A DNA stretch of 64,000 nucleotides from CAZJYI01 sp964550025. Lineage in GTDB: Bacteria; Verrucomicrobiota; Kiritimatiellia; UBA8416; CAYOBW01. The DNA lies in NCBI GenBank assembly GCA_964550025.1, contig CAZJYI010000009.1:1-64000 (forward strand), in the 5' to 3' direction. The notes beneath the pieces were generated by a model, which worked only from the letters and a program-made list of their open reading frames with translations, had not been told where the DNA came from and made no database searches. Positions 54,144-62,995 of this stretch are shown here, piece by piece (position 1 is the first letter of the stretch; every line of letters begins with the position of its first letter). Both the position numbers and the translations under genes were made by a program.

Positions 54144-56018
54144 CTAGAACTCGATCACGAAGCTGAAGACGTCTTCGGCCGGCGTGCTGGTGACCTTGAA
54201 CTCGCTCTTCTGGAAGACGCGCTGCATGGCGCGGTTGGCGCGCAGGACCTCGGCCGTGAAACCCGAGATGCCGTTGCGCCGGGCGATCGTGGTCAGGTGC
54301 TTGAGCAGGAAGCTGCCGATGCCCTTGTTCTGCCAGTCGTCGTGCACGACGAAAGCCACCTCGGCCAGGTTGGTCTTTTCATCCAGGTAGTAGCGCCCGA
54401 TGACGATGATCTCCTCGCCCTGCGGCGCCGGCAGCGTGCCCACGATGGCCACGTCGCTGCGGTGGTTGACGAAGACGAAATTCTGGATCTCCCGCCGGGG
54501 GACATGCGCTACGCGCGACATGAAGCGGTAGTACATGGTCTCCCGCGAGAGGGCGTAGAACAGGTCTTTCATGGCCGGCTCGTCCGTGGGGTGGATCGGC
54601 CGGAAGTTGATTTGCGTGCCGTCGTTCATGACGTACGCCGTCTTGAACTCCGGTGGACCGACCACAACCTTGCCCTCTACGTCGGCCAGCTCGGCCCGGA
54701 TGTACCTGGCCTCGATGGCTTCCCGCATGAGCTCCGCGCGGAAGTCCGGATGGGCAACCGAGATGAGCGCGATGGCCCGCTCCTGAACACTCTTCCCGTG
54801 CAGGTAGGCCACGCCGTACTCGGTGACGACGTAGTGCACGTCCCCGCGCGTTGTCACTACGCCCGCGCCCGGGCTGAGCCGCGGCACGATGCGCGACACG
54901 CTCCCGCCGCGCGCCGTCGAGGGCAGGGCAATGACCGCCTTCCCGCCGTGCGAGCGCGCCGCGCCGCGGTTGAAGTCGACCTGTCCGCCAATCCCGGAGT
55001 AGAACTGTGTGCCCAGCGAGTCGGCGCAGACCTGCCCCGTCAGGTCGACCTCGAGGGCGACATTGATGGCCACCTGCCGATGCTGCTGTCCGATAACGTA
55101 CGGGTCGTTGACGTATTCCGTCGGGTGGAACGAGAAAGCCGGGTTGTCGTCGATGTAGTCGTAGAGTTTGCGCGTGCCCAGGCAGAAACTGGCGACCACC
55201 TTTCCGCGGTCCAGAGACTTGCGGCCGCCCGTAATGACGCCGGATTCTACCATCGGGATAATGGCGTCCGTGAACATCTCGGTGTGTATCCCCAGGTCCC
55301 GCTTATCGTGCAGATACTCCAGCACGGCCTGCGGAATGTCCCCGATTCCGAGCTCCACGGTGGCGCCGTCCTCGACCAGCGCGGCCACGTATTCGCCGAT
55401 CTTGCGCACATCGTCGGGGGGCTCGGGCGGCGTGACTTCGATCAGCTCGGTGTCGACGGGCACCAGCATGTCCAGGTCGTGGACGTTGACGAAGCTGTCA
55501 CCCCGGGTGCGCGGCATCCGCGGATTTACCTCGGCGATGACAAGCCCCGCGTTCTCCGTTGCGCTCTTCACGATGTCAACGGAAATGCCCAGGCTGCACA
55601 TCCCGCGTTCGTCGGGCGGCGACACCTGGATCAGGGCGGCGTCGAGGGGGAGCTGGCCCGAGGTGAACAGGCGCGGGATGTCCGAAAGGAAGATCGGCGT
55701 GTAGTCCCCGAGCCCTTCCTGGATGATCCCGCGTACATTGCTCGAGATGAAGAAGCTGTTGACCCTGAAACTCTGGGTGAGCTCCTTGGCAGCGTAAGGG
55801 GCATCGCCCAGCGTCAGCAGGTGCACGATCTCGGTGTCGACCAGCTCCCTGGCGCGTGCGGTCAGGGCGCGCACCACTTCCTGTGGCTGGGCACATCCCG
55901 TTCCCACGAAGACGCGCTGCCCGGGCCGAATGTGCCTGACGGCCTCGGCCGGCGTTGCCACCATGTCCGCGTATTCTTCCTGCCAGTTCGGGATGAAGGT
56001 CTTCTTGTCTGCATTCAT
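54144..56018 (-). CDS. acetyl-CoA hydrolase/CoA-transferase fused to a GNAT acetyltransferase
   Basis: A 624-residue cytoplasmic protein. Residues 1 to about 450 are a class I acetyl-CoA hydrolase/transferase (4-hydroxybutyrate CoA-transferase type): RVFVGTGCAQPQEVVRALTA, SVDIVKSATENAGLVIAEVN, LGIGDIPQAVLEYLHDKRDL, GIGGQVDFNRGAARSHGGKA, VTEYGVAYLHGKSVQERA. Residues of about 465-624 are a GNAT domain (FRPIHPTDEPAMKDLFYALS; EVAFVVHDDWQNKGIGSFLL with the Q/R-x-x-G-x-G/A acetyl-CoA motif). Fusions of acyl-CoA enzymes with GNAT domains are known from Pat-type protein acetyltransferases, which acetylate and switch off acetyl-CoA synthetase. It starts three bases after the stop of the ADP-forming synthetase gene, so the two are co-translated. 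The neighbours AcsA and AcuC fit this role. Which acyl groups are moved is unknown. Confidence 0.87.
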   Translation of the reverse strand: MNADKKTFIPNWQEEYADMVATPAEAVRHIRPGQRVFVGTGCAQPQEVVRALTARARELVDTEIVHLLTLGDAPYAAKELTQSFRVNSFFISSNVRGIIQEGLGDYTPIFLSDIPRLFTSGQLPLDAALIQVSPPDERGMCSLGISVDIVKSATENAGLVIAEVNPRMPRTRGDSFVNVHDLDMLVPVDTELIEVTPPEPPDDVRKIGEYVAALVEDGATVELGIGDIPQAVLEYLHDKRDLGIHTEMFTDAIIPMVESGVITGGRKSLDRGKVVASFCLGTRKLYDYIDDNPAFSFHPTEYVNDPYVIGQQHRQVAINVALEVDLTGQVCADSLGTQFYSGIGGQVDFNRGAARSHGGKAVIALPSTARGGSVSRIVPRLSPGAGVVTTRGDVHYVVTEYGVAYLHGKSVQERAIALISVAHPDFRAELMREAIEARYIRAELADVEGKVVVGPPEFKTAYVMNDGTQINFRPIHPTDEPAMKDLFYALSRETMYYRFMSRVAHVPRREIQNFVFVNHRSDVAIVGTLPAPQGEEIIVIGRYYLDEKTNLAEVAFVVHDDWQNKGIGSFLLKHLTTIARRNGISGFTAEVLRANRAMQRVFQKSEFKVTSTPAEDVFSFVIEF

Positions 56019-56021
56019 TGC

Positions 56022-58121
56022 TTACACCTTGCGCGGGGATAGCGTGATCCGCGCGTCCGCGGCGACCGACTCTTTGCCGGGAACGCCCACGATGAACGGG
56101 TTGATGTCCATTTCTGATATCTGGGGGAAGTCCTGGGCCAGCTGGCTGATACGCTGCAGCGCCACCGCGATGGCCGAGAGATCGACGCTGGCCTGTCCGC
56201 GGACGCCCTTCAACAGGGCGAACGACTTTGTCCCCTCCAGCATCTGCATCGCCTCGTTCTCCGTGATAGGGGCGATGTGGAACGTCACGTCTTTCATGAC
56301 CTCGACGAAGATGCCCCCCAGGCCGAACATCAACATCGGCCCGAATTGCGGGTCGCGCGTCATTCCCAGGATGACCTCGCGTCCCCTCTGACACATCTTT
56401 TCGACGTACACACCGTCAATGCGGGCCTTGGGGGCACGCTGACGTATCCTCAGGTTCATGAGGTCGAACGCGTCGCGGACCGCCTCCGGGGATGCGAGAT
56501 TGAGCTTCACGCCGCCCATGTCCGACTTGTGGATGATGTCGGGAGAAGCGATCTTCATGGCCGTGGGGTAGCCGATGCGCTCAGCCGTCTCCACGGCTTC
56601 TTCCGCCGTGGCAGCGAGGTGCCCGGGCGGCACGTTGAAGTCGTAGGCCCGAAGGACGTCCTTGGCCGCGGCCTCGCCGACCTGGAGCTGCTTCGTCTTC
56701 ACGTGGCGATGAATAATGCGCTCGACGCGCCGCCGGTTGACCGGGAAACGCGTGATGACGCGCGGCGGCCGGCGGAGCCATTCGGCATACTCGCACATGG
56801 CCCTGAGTGCGGCCACGGCCCGCTCGGGAGAAGGATAGTCCGGAAGGTTGGCCGCGACGAGCTCTTCGCGTCCGGGCATGACATCCTCGCCGCCCATGAA
56901 CGACACGAGGATCGGCTTCTCGTTGCGCGTGTTCTCCTCGATGGCGCGCGCCGTTTCCAGCGGTTGCGTCATGGCCTGCGGTGTGAGGATGACGATGATG
57001 GCGTCAACCGAGTCGTCTTCCTGGGCCGCGTTGAGCGCCGCCACGTAACGTGACGGGTCGGCGTCGCCGAGAACATCGATGGGGTTTCCCACGCTGGCCG
57101 CGTCCGGGAGCTTCTTGCGTAGCGCCGTGGCGGTCGCGCCGGCCAGGGCCGCCACTTCCAGCCCGGACAGCTCGACGGCGTCGGCCGCCATGATGCCCGG
57201 ACCGCCGGCGTTGGTGATGATGGCGACGCGATTGCCCTTCGGCAGCGGTTGCATCGCGAAGGCCGTTGCGTAATCGAACATCGCCTCGAACGTCTCGGCC
57301 CGGATGATCCCGGAACGCTTGAATGCGGCGGCATAGCCGACGTCCGCTCCCGCCAGGCTCCCCGTATGAGAGGAGGCCGCTTTGCCGCCGGCTTCGGTCA
57401 CGCCCGACTTGAAGACCACTACCGGCTTGTGCGATGCCGCCGTCTCGGCCGCCTTGATGAAGACGTCACCGGCGGCAATGCTCTCGAGGTAGCCGACGAT
57501 GACGCGCGTGTCCTCGTCTTTGGCGAAAGCCGTCAGGAAATCCGTCTCGGACAGGTCGGCCTTGTTGCCCATGCTGATCAGTTTCGACAGGCCGAGATGT
57601 CTCGCCGCGGCCCAGTCCAGGATGGCGGTGCACAGGGCGCCCGACTGCGAGACGACGGATATGCCGCCCGGTTTGGGCATATGCTTGGCGAACGACGCGT
57701 TCATGGAATGATGCGCGTTGATCAGGCCAAGACAGTTCGGCCCCAGCAGGCGGACGCCGCGCGAACGACAGTAGGCTGCAAGCTCCTTCTCGAGCGCCGC
57801 CCCTTCCTCGCCGACCTCCTTGAATCCTGCCGTAATGACCACGATGGCGCCGGCCCCGGCCCGGATCGAATCTTCGACCGCCTGACGTACGAAGCGAGTA
57901 GGGATGGAGATCACGCTCAGGTCGATCTCTTTTCCGTAAGCCTTGAGGTCCGGGTAGCAGGGCTTCCCCAGGACTTCGTCCGCCGTGGGATTGATCGGAA
58001 CGATAGCCCCAGCGAATCCGCTTTCGATCAGGTTGGCCAAAATCTCATGCCCCACCTTGCCCGGTGATCGCGACGCGCCGATCACGGCAACCGAAGCGGG
58101 ACTCAGCAGTGCATTCAGCAT
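56022..58121 (-). CDS. ADP-forming acetate/acyl-CoA synthetase, alpha and beta parts in one chain
   Basis: A 699-residue enzyme that interconverts acyl-CoA, ADP and phosphate with acid, CoA and ATP. It has the CoA-binding domain first (LLSPASVAVIGASRSPGKVG; IPTRFVRQAVEDSIRAGAGA), then the succinyl-CoA-ligase-like part (VVSQSGALCTAILDWA), SHTGSLAG with the phosphohistidine, and a C-terminal ATP-grasp domain (GYPTAMKIASPDIIHKSDMG, GVKLNLASPEAVRDAF, PMLMFGLGGIFVEVMKDVTF). This is the domain order of bacterial ACD proteins and of Pat fusions, but the GNAT domain is on the next gene here. The start at 58121 has GGAGGA upstream; 11 more codons are possible from 58154. It is divergent from acsA. In fermentative bacteria the enzyme makes ATP from acetyl-CoA. 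Confidence 0.92.
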   Translation of the reverse strand: MLNALLSPASVAVIGASRSPGKVGHEILANLIESGFAGAIVPINPTADEVLGKPCYPDLKAYGKEIDLSVISIPTRFVRQAVEDSIRAGAGAIVVITAGFKEVGEEGAALEKELAAYCRSRGVRLLGPNCLGLINAHHSMNASFAKHMPKPGGISVVSQSGALCTAILDWAAARHLGLSKLISMGNKADLSETDFLTAFAKDEDTRVIVGYLESIAAGDVFIKAAETAASHKPVVVFKSGVTEAGGKAASSHTGSLAGADVGYAAAFKRSGIIRAETFEAMFDYATAFAMQPLPKGNRVAIITNAGGPGIMAADAVELSGLEVAALAGATATALRKKLPDAASVGNPIDVLGDADPSRYVAALNAAQEDDSVDAIIVILTPQAMTQPLETARAIEENTRNEKPILVSFMGGEDVMPGREELVAANLPDYPSPERAVAALRAMCEYAEWLRRPPRVITRFPVNRRRVERIIHRHVKTKQLQVGEAAAKDVLRAYDFNVPPGHLAATAEEAVETAERIGYPTAMKIASPDIIHKSDMGGVKLNLASPEAVRDAFDLMNLRIRQRAPKARIDGVYVEKMCQRGREVILGMTRDPQFGPMLMFGLGGIFVEVMKDVTFHIAPITENEAMQMLEGTKSFALLKGVRGQASVDLSAIAVALQRISQLAQDFPQISEMDINPFIVGVPGKESVAADARITLSPRKV

Positions 58122-58156
58122 GCGATCCTCCGTTTTTCTGAGCAAAATCGCCAAAA

Positions 58157-58175
58157 AAGCACCGTTTTGGTGCTT
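58157..58175. promoter_or_regulatory. inverted repeat AAGCACC-GTTTT-GGTGCTT
   Basis: Perfect 7-base arms with a 5-base spacer lie 36 bases upstream of the ADP-forming synthetase ATG, in the divergent region with acsA. It could be an operator or a leader hairpin for the minus-strand operon. Confidence 0.45.
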
Positions 58176-58238
58176 GCAGTTCCCCAGTGATGCCGATATT
58201 GTTTGTAGCTTCCTTTGTCGTTTCGGGCAAGCGTATTC

Positions 58239-58252
58239 GTTAAGAAATTAAC
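58239..58252. promoter_or_regulatory. inverted repeat GTTAA-GAAA-TTAAC
   Basis: Perfect 5-base arms with a 4-base spacer lie 30 bases before the acsA ATG at 58282, in an AT-rich patch. It is placed where a repressor would cover the transcription start or the leader of acsA. No regulator gene is near. Confidence 0.4.
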
Positions 58253-58281
58253 AAAATCCACCAAACAAGGAGATTGTGGTC

Positions 58282-60267
58282 ATGGCAGAAGAGCAGGTAG
58301 TAGCGAGCGAAGGACAGAAGATTCCGCCTCCCGCGGACTTTGCGGCCGGCGCGCACGTCAAGTCGTTCGAGCAGTACCAGGAGATGTACAATCGTTCGAT
58401 CACGGATCCCGAGGGTTTCTGGGCCGAGATCGCCGATCAGTTCGTGTGGAAGGAGAAGTGGAGCAAGGTTCGCGATTATTCCTTCAACGCCACTACGGCG
58501 CCGGAAGACCTCTACATCAAGTGGTTCATCGACGGCAAGACGAACATCAGCGTCAACTGCCTGGACCGCCATCTCGAGAAGCGCGGCGACCAGACGGCCA
58601 TCCTGTGGGAGGGCAACACGCCCGGTACGGATTCGACACTCACCTACCGCGAGCTGTACGAGGCCGTGTGCAAGTTCGCCAACGGCCTGAAGTCTCTGGG
58701 CGTTGAGAAGGGCGATCGCGTCTGCATCTACATCCAGATGATTCCCGAAGCGGCCATTGCCTGTCTGGCGTGTGCGCGCATCGGCGCGATCCACTCCGTC
58801 GTGTTCGGCGCTTTCAGTGCCGATGCCCTGCGCGACCGCATCAACGACTCGGCCTGCAAGATCCTGATCACGCAGGACACGGCCCTGCGCGGCCCCAAGG
58901 ACAACATCCCGATGAAGACCAACGCCGATGCCGCCGTGGCCGCGTGCCCGAGCATCGAGAAGGTCGTCGTCGTGCAGCGCACGGGCAACGAAGTCCCCAT
59001 GACCGAGGGGCGCGACATCTGGTACCACGACCTGGTGGCGGACCAGGCGGCCGAGTGCGAGCCCGAGTGGCTGGACGCGGAAGACACGCTCTTCATTCTT
59101 TATACCTCCGGTTCCACCGGCAAGCCCAAGGGTGTGCAGCACACGACCGGCGGTTACATGGTTTGGACGGCGACCACGTTCAAGTACATTTTCGACTACC
59201 AGGAGGGCGATGTCTGGTGGTGCACGGCCGACATCGGCTGGATCACGGGTCACAGCTACATCGTGTACGGTCCGCTGTGCGCCGGCGCCACGTCGGTCAT
59301 GTTCGAAGGCGTGCCGACTTACCCGGACGTCGGTCGTTTCTGGGACGTTTGCGACAAGTACAAGGTCACGCAGTTCTACACCGCGCCGACCGCGATCCGC
59401 GCGCTGATGCGCCATGGCGAGGAGCCGGTCGACAGCCGCGACCTGAACAGCCTCAAGCTGCTTGGTACCGTCGGCGAGCCGATCAACCCCGACGTATGGC
59501 TCTGGTACCGCGACCACGTCGGTCACGGCAAGACGCCGGTCGTCGACACCTGGTGGCAGACCGAGACGGGCGGCATCATGATCACGCCGCTGCCGGGCGC
59601 CCACACCCTCAAGCCGGGCAGCGCCTCGCGCCCGTTCTTCGGCATCAAGCCGGTGATCCTGGACGACAACGGCGCCGAGCTGCCGCAGGGCGAGAAGGGC
59701 AAGCTGTGCATCACCGAGCCGTGGCCGGGCATGCTCCGCACCACGTATGGTGACCACAAGCGTTTCGTGGACACCTACTTCAGCACTTACAAGGGCTTCT
59801 ACTTCACGGGTGACGGCTGCCGTATCGACGAGGACGGCGACTACTGGCTGCTGGGCCGCGTCGACGACGTGATCAACGTCTCAGGCCACCGCATGGGTAC
59901 GGCCGAGGTCGAGAGCGCGCTCGTGTCGCACCCGGCCGTCTCCGAGGCCGCCGTGGTGGGCTTCCCGCACGAGATCAAGGGCCAGGGCATCTATGCCTAC
60001 GTGACCCTTAAGGGCGACGCGGAGTACACCGACGGGCTCAAGGGCGAGCTGGTCAAGCACGTTCGTACCGAGATCGGCCCCATCGCCTCCCCGGACGCGA
60101 TCCAGTGGGCCCCCGGCCTGCCGAAGACCCGCTCGGGTAAGATCATGCGCCGCATCCTGCGCAAGATCGCCGAAGGCGAGCCGGACAAGGTCGGTGATGT
60201 CAGCACGCTGGCCGACCCGACGGTCGTCGAGAACCTCGTGGAAGAGTCCAAGAAGATCCTCGGCTAG
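58282..60267 (+). CDS. acsA: AMP-forming acetyl-CoA synthetase
   Basis: A 661-residue cytoplasmic enzyme that makes acetyl-CoA from acetate, ATP and CoA via acetyl-AMP. It has the full ACS motif set: YTSGSTGKPKGVQHTTGGYM (P-loop), WCTADIGWITGHSYIVYGPL, TWWQTETGGIMITPLPG, GRVDDVINVSGHRMGTAEVE (hinge) and the C-terminal PKTRSGKIMRRILRKIAEGE, whose Lys is the residue acetylated by Pat-type enzymes. Start 58282 was chosen because AAGGAG (58267-58272) is nine bases upstream; a GTG at 58276 is only three bases away. Codon use is more C-ending than nearby genes, suggesting high expression. It is divergent from the ADP-forming synthetase and CoA-transferase-GNAT genes and is followed by a terminator-like hairpin. 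Confidence 0.97.
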   Translation: MAEEQVVASEGQKIPPPADFAAGAHVKSFEQYQEMYNRSITDPEGFWAEIADQFVWKEKWSKVRDYSFNATTAPEDLYIKWFIDGKTNISVNCLDRHLEKRGDQTAILWEGNTPGTDSTLTYRELYEAVCKFANGLKSLGVEKGDRVCIYIQMIPEAAIACLACARIGAIHSVVFGAFSADALRDRINDSACKILITQDTALRGPKDNIPMKTNADAAVAACPSIEKVVVVQRTGNEVPMTEGRDIWYHDLVADQAAECEPEWLDAEDTLFILYTSGSTGKPKGVQHTTGGYMVWTATTFKYIFDYQEGDVWWCTADIGWITGHSYIVYGPLCAGATSVMFEGVPTYPDVGRFWDVCDKYKVTQFYTAPTAIRALMRHGEEPVDSRDLNSLKLLGTVGEPINPDVWLWYRDHVGHGKTPVVDTWWQTETGGIMITPLPGAHTLKPGSASRPFFGIKPVILDDNGAELPQGEKGKLCITEPWPGMLRTTYGDHKRFVDTYFSTYKGFYFTGDGCRIDEDGDYWLLGRVDDVINVSGHRMGTAEVESALVSHPAVSEAAVVGFPHEIKGQGIYAYVTLKGDAEYTDGLKGELVKHVRTEIGPIASPDAIQWAPGLPKTRSGKIMRRILRKIAEGEPDKVGDVSTLADPTVVENLVEESKKILG

Positions 60268-60294
60268 GCATCGGGCCGCCGAAGAGCACAACGA

Positions 60295-60329
60295 CTGCCC
60301 GGTACGGTAACGACCGTGCCGGGCAGTTT
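60295..60329 (+). terminator. terminator-like hairpin after acsA
   Basis: CTGCCCGGTACGGT (60295-60308) and ACCGTGCCGGGCAG (60313-60326) form a 14-pair stem with one G-U and an AACG loop, followed by TTTA. The T-run is short, so termination may be partial, with read-through to the OFA transporter. Confidence 0.75.
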
Positions 60330-60351
60330 ACTGAATAGAGGAGGACGCAGC

Positions 60352-61665
60352 ATGTCGGATCAGAAAGTCATGAACCGCTGGCTCGTGGTGGTCGGCGCCA
60401 TCCTTATCCAGCTCTGCCTGGGTGCGATCTACGCGTGGAGTGTGTTCACGAAGAAGATCACACTGCCCCTTGCGGAGGGCGGAGAATACGGGTTCTCGGC
60501 TACACAGGCCGCCTGGATCTTTTCGGTCGGGCTGGCGACGTTCGCCGTGGTCATGGTGTACGCGGGGACCATCCTGTCGAAACTGGGGCCGAAGAAGCTC
60601 GCCATGCTTGGTGGTGTCGTGCTTGGTGCCGGCTACATCCTGGGCGGGTTCCTGGGCAAGAGCTTCATGGGGCAGCTCCTGTGCATTGGCTTGATCGGAG
60701 GCGCCGGTATCGGCCTCGGGTACGTTGTGCCCATCAAGGTTGGCATTGCCTGGTTCCCGGATAAGAAGGGCCTCGTCTCCGGGTTGGCGGTGGCCGGGTT
60801 CGGCTTCGGTGCCACCATCTGGGTCAAGCTCGCCGGTAGCTGGTTTGGCGGTCTGCTGAACACGGCGTCCGTCTGTGGACTGCCCGGTGTGCAGAGCGTG
60901 TTTGTCATCTACGGCATTGCCTTTGCCGTCCTGGTTCTGATCGGCAGCATTTGGATGGTCAATCCGCCCGAGGGCTACAAGCCCGCCGGGTGGGAGCCGC
61001 CGGCTCCGAGCGAGACGACGAAGGCAACGGGGCATGTGGACCTGACGCGTGCCGAGATGCTCAAGACGCCGCAGTTCTACAGCTTGTTCCTCATGTTCAC
61101 CGGCTCGGCCCTTGCAGGGCTGATGGTGATCTACTGCATTCGCCTCTTCGGCATTGACGCCCTGCAGGCCAGCGGCGCTGTCAGCGACGCGACCGTGGCC
61201 GGGACGGTGGCCGGGACGGCCATGGCGTGGTATGCGATCCTGAACGGCCTCGGGCGCATTGCCTGGGGAACGGTGTCGGATAAGATCGGGCGCAAGCTGG
61301 CCCTCTTCCTGATGTGCCTGTTCCAGGGCATCATCATGCTGCTCTTCTACAAGATGGGCACGAGCAAGACAGGTCTGATCGTCTGCGCGTGCATCATCGG
61401 GTTCAACTTCGGCGGCAATTTCGCCCTGTTCCCGGTGGCGACGGCCGACTTCTTCGGCAACAAGAACGTCGGCAGCAACTACCCGCTCGTGTTCCTGGCG
61501 TACGGAGTGGCCGGTATCGCCGGGCCCCAGGTGGCCGGGTTCTTCAAGGATGCGGCAAAGGGCGGTGAAGTCACTGCGTGGATGACGCCGTTCATTGTTG
61601 CCGGCGTGGCCTGCCTGATCGCCGCGGGCATCGGGTTGCTGCTCAAGCCCCCGAAGCACGCCTAG
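60352..61665 (+). CDS. OFA-family (oxalate/formate antiporter-like) MFS transporter
   Basis: A 437-residue inner-membrane carrier with 12 expected helices. The N-terminus MNRWLVVVGAILIQLCLGAIYAWSVF is the hallmark of the OFA subfamily of the major facilitator superfamily. Other marks are GAGYILGGFLGKSFMGQLLC, GGAGIGLGYVVPIKVGIAWF with PDKKGLVSGLAVAGFGFGA, GRIAWGTVSDKIGRKLALFL (MFS loop) and NFGGNFALFPVATADFFGNK. The start follows AGAGGAGG; a longer frame from 60316 lies in the terminator. OFA carriers exchange or take up small carboxylates (oxalate, formate, lactate, pyruvate). Next to acsA and an AcuC-like gene, acetate or another short monocarboxylate is a fair guess. Specificity cannot be read from sequence. 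Confidence 0.9.
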   Translation: MSDQKVMNRWLVVVGAILIQLCLGAIYAWSVFTKKITLPLAEGGEYGFSATQAAWIFSVGLATFAVVMVYAGTILSKLGPKKLAMLGGVVLGAGYILGGFLGKSFMGQLLCIGLIGGAGIGLGYVVPIKVGIAWFPDKKGLVSGLAVAGFGFGATIWVKLAGSWFGGLLNTASVCGLPGVQSVFVIYGIAFAVLVLIGSIWMVNPPEGYKPAGWEPPAPSETTKATGHVDLTRAEMLKTPQFYSLFLMFTGSALAGLMVIYCIRLFGIDALQASGAVSDATVAGTVAGTAMAWYAILNGLGRIAWGTVSDKIGRKLALFLMCLFQGIIMLLFYKMGTSKTGLIVCACIIGFNFGGNFALFPVATADFFGNKNVGSNYPLVFLAYGVAGIAGPQVAGFFKDAAKGGEVTAWMTPFIVAGVACLIAAGIGLLLKPPKHA

Positions 61666-61694
61666 ACGAGACCGAGCGACGTGAACCATGGAGT

Positions 61695-61722
61695 AGCCCG
61701 CGCTTGCCGAGCGCGGGCTTTC
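61695..61722 (+). terminator. terminator-like hairpin after the OFA transporter
   Basis: AGCCCGCGCT (61695-61704) and AGCGCGGGCT (61710-61719) form a perfect 10-pair stem with a TGCCG loop, followed by only two T residues. It separates the transporter and the deacetylase gene. Confidence 0.65.
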
Positions 61723-61765
61723 CATGTGCAGGACGCACGGGCCGGAACCCTCTGAGGACGGAGAA

Positions 61766-62908
61766 ATGAGCAGGTGTCGAAAGATCTTCCTCCACGATCC
61801 CGCGCTGGACCGGGGCGGCTATCCCGAGGTCTGCCCCTTCAACACGTCGCGCGCGGGCGCCACGCTGGCAAAGGCCGAGAGCATGGGATTCATGGCCGGC
61901 GCGGACCGCGAGGTCGTGGCGCCGACGGCGCTTGACCGGGCGGCGCTGGAGCGGTTCCACACGCCCGAGTACATCAACGCGCTGGGCCGGGTCGGCAAAG
62001 GCGAACTGCACCCGGACGAAGCGTTGCGCTTTGGTCTCGGGACACCGGACACACCACTCTTCCGCGGTCTGCTCGACTACGTGTCGTTGGCGGCCGGCGG
62101 CAGCGTGACGGGAGCCCGGCTCATTCTCGACGGTGAGGTCGATCTGGCGTTCAACCCGTCCGGGGGCTATCACCATGCGCAGCCGGGCAACGCGGCCGGG
62201 TTCTGTTTTGTCAACGACATCGCGTTGGCGGCGGGACTGCTGGCCGACGCCGGGAAGCGGGTACTGTTTCTCGACGTGGACGTTCATCACGGTGACGGCG
62301 TTCAGGACGCCTTCTACTCGCGTTCCGACGTGATGACCGTCTCGATGCACGAGACGGGACACAACCTGTTTCCCGGAACGGGCTTTGAGACCGAGGTGGG
62401 CGAGGGGAAGGGGGCTGGTTACACGGTGAACCTGCCGTTGCCGGTGGGGACGTACGACGGCATCTACAGATGGGCTTTCACGTCGGCCGTCCTTCCCCTG
62501 GTGAAAGCGTTCAATCCCGACGTGATCATTATCGAGCTCGGCATGGACACGCTGGCCGGGGATCCGCTCGCACACCTGCATCTCACGAACAACACGCCCG
62601 CTGACATTCTCCACCAGGTTGTCGAGCTCGGCAAGCCCGTGCTGGCGACGGGGGGAGGAGGGTACAACGTCGAAAACACCGTGCGGGGATGGACGCTCTG
62701 CTGGAGCGTGCTGTGCGGCGAGCATGAGGACCACGAAGACCTCATGATCGGTATGGGAGGCGTCATGCTCGAGAATACCGATTGGGTGGGAGGTCTGCGG
62801 GACCGCACACTCCTGTCGGACGGCGGCCGGCGCGAAGATATCGACAGCGAAGTACGGCGGGTGGTCGAGTACGTGCAGAAGACGGCGTTTCCGTTCCACG
62901 GGTTGTGA
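61766..62908 (+). CDS. AcuC-like zinc-dependent protein deacetylase (histone deacetylase family)
   Basis: A 380-residue cytoplasmic enzyme of the HDAC/AcuC superfamily. The catalytic His pair is in NPSGGYHHAQPGNAAGFC, zinc ligands are in VLFLDVDVHHGDGVQDAFY and ELGMDTLAGDPLAHL, and the transition-state Tyr is in LATGGGGYNVENT. The start at 61766 follows GGACGGAG; 14 upstream codons to 61724 are unlikely. AcuC removes the acetyl group from the active-site Lys of acetyl-CoA synthetase in Bacillus, restoring its activity. Here acsA and a GNAT fusion are near, so the same role is inferred. Acetylpolyamine amidohydrolase is the main alternative, but the gene context favours AcuC. Confidence 0.88.
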   Translation: MSRCRKIFLHDPALDRGGYPEVCPFNTSRAGATLAKAESMGFMAGADREVVAPTALDRAALERFHTPEYINALGRVGKGELHPDEALRFGLGTPDTPLFRGLLDYVSLAAGGSVTGARLILDGEVDLAFNPSGGYHHAQPGNAAGFCFVNDIALAAGLLADAGKRVLFLDVDVHHGDGVQDAFYSRSDVMTVSMHETGHNLFPGTGFETEVGEGKGAGYTVNLPLPVGTYDGIYRWAFTSAVLPLVKAFNPDVIIIELGMDTLAGDPLAHLHLTNNTPADILHQVVELGKPVLATGGGGYNVENTVRGWTLCWSVLCGEHEDHEDLMIGMGGVMLENTDWVGGLRDRTLLSDGGRREDIDSEVRRVVEYVQKTAFPFHGL

Positions 62909-62927
62909 GGCGGCCCGGGGCGATGGC

Positions 62928-62964
62928 AGATCTCAGATTCCGGATCCACGATTTCAAATCTAAG
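62928..62964. repeat. wordy low-complexity repeat (ATCTCAGATTC / ATTTCAAATCTAAG)
   Basis: A short run of related words, GATCTCAGATTC, CGGATCCACG, ATTTCAAATC, lies just after the deacetylase gene. Together with copy 2 of the dispersed element it fills the 289-base region up to 63197. No gene was seen there. Confidence 0.45.
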
Positions 62965-62995
62965 CCGGAACGATTCAGCAGCCCGCTGGGAATCC

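Noticed and set aside
58141..58281. Sigma-54 promoter for acsA
   Set aside because: TTGGTGCTTGCA looks superficially like a -24/-12 element, but the GG-N10-GC spacing does not fit.
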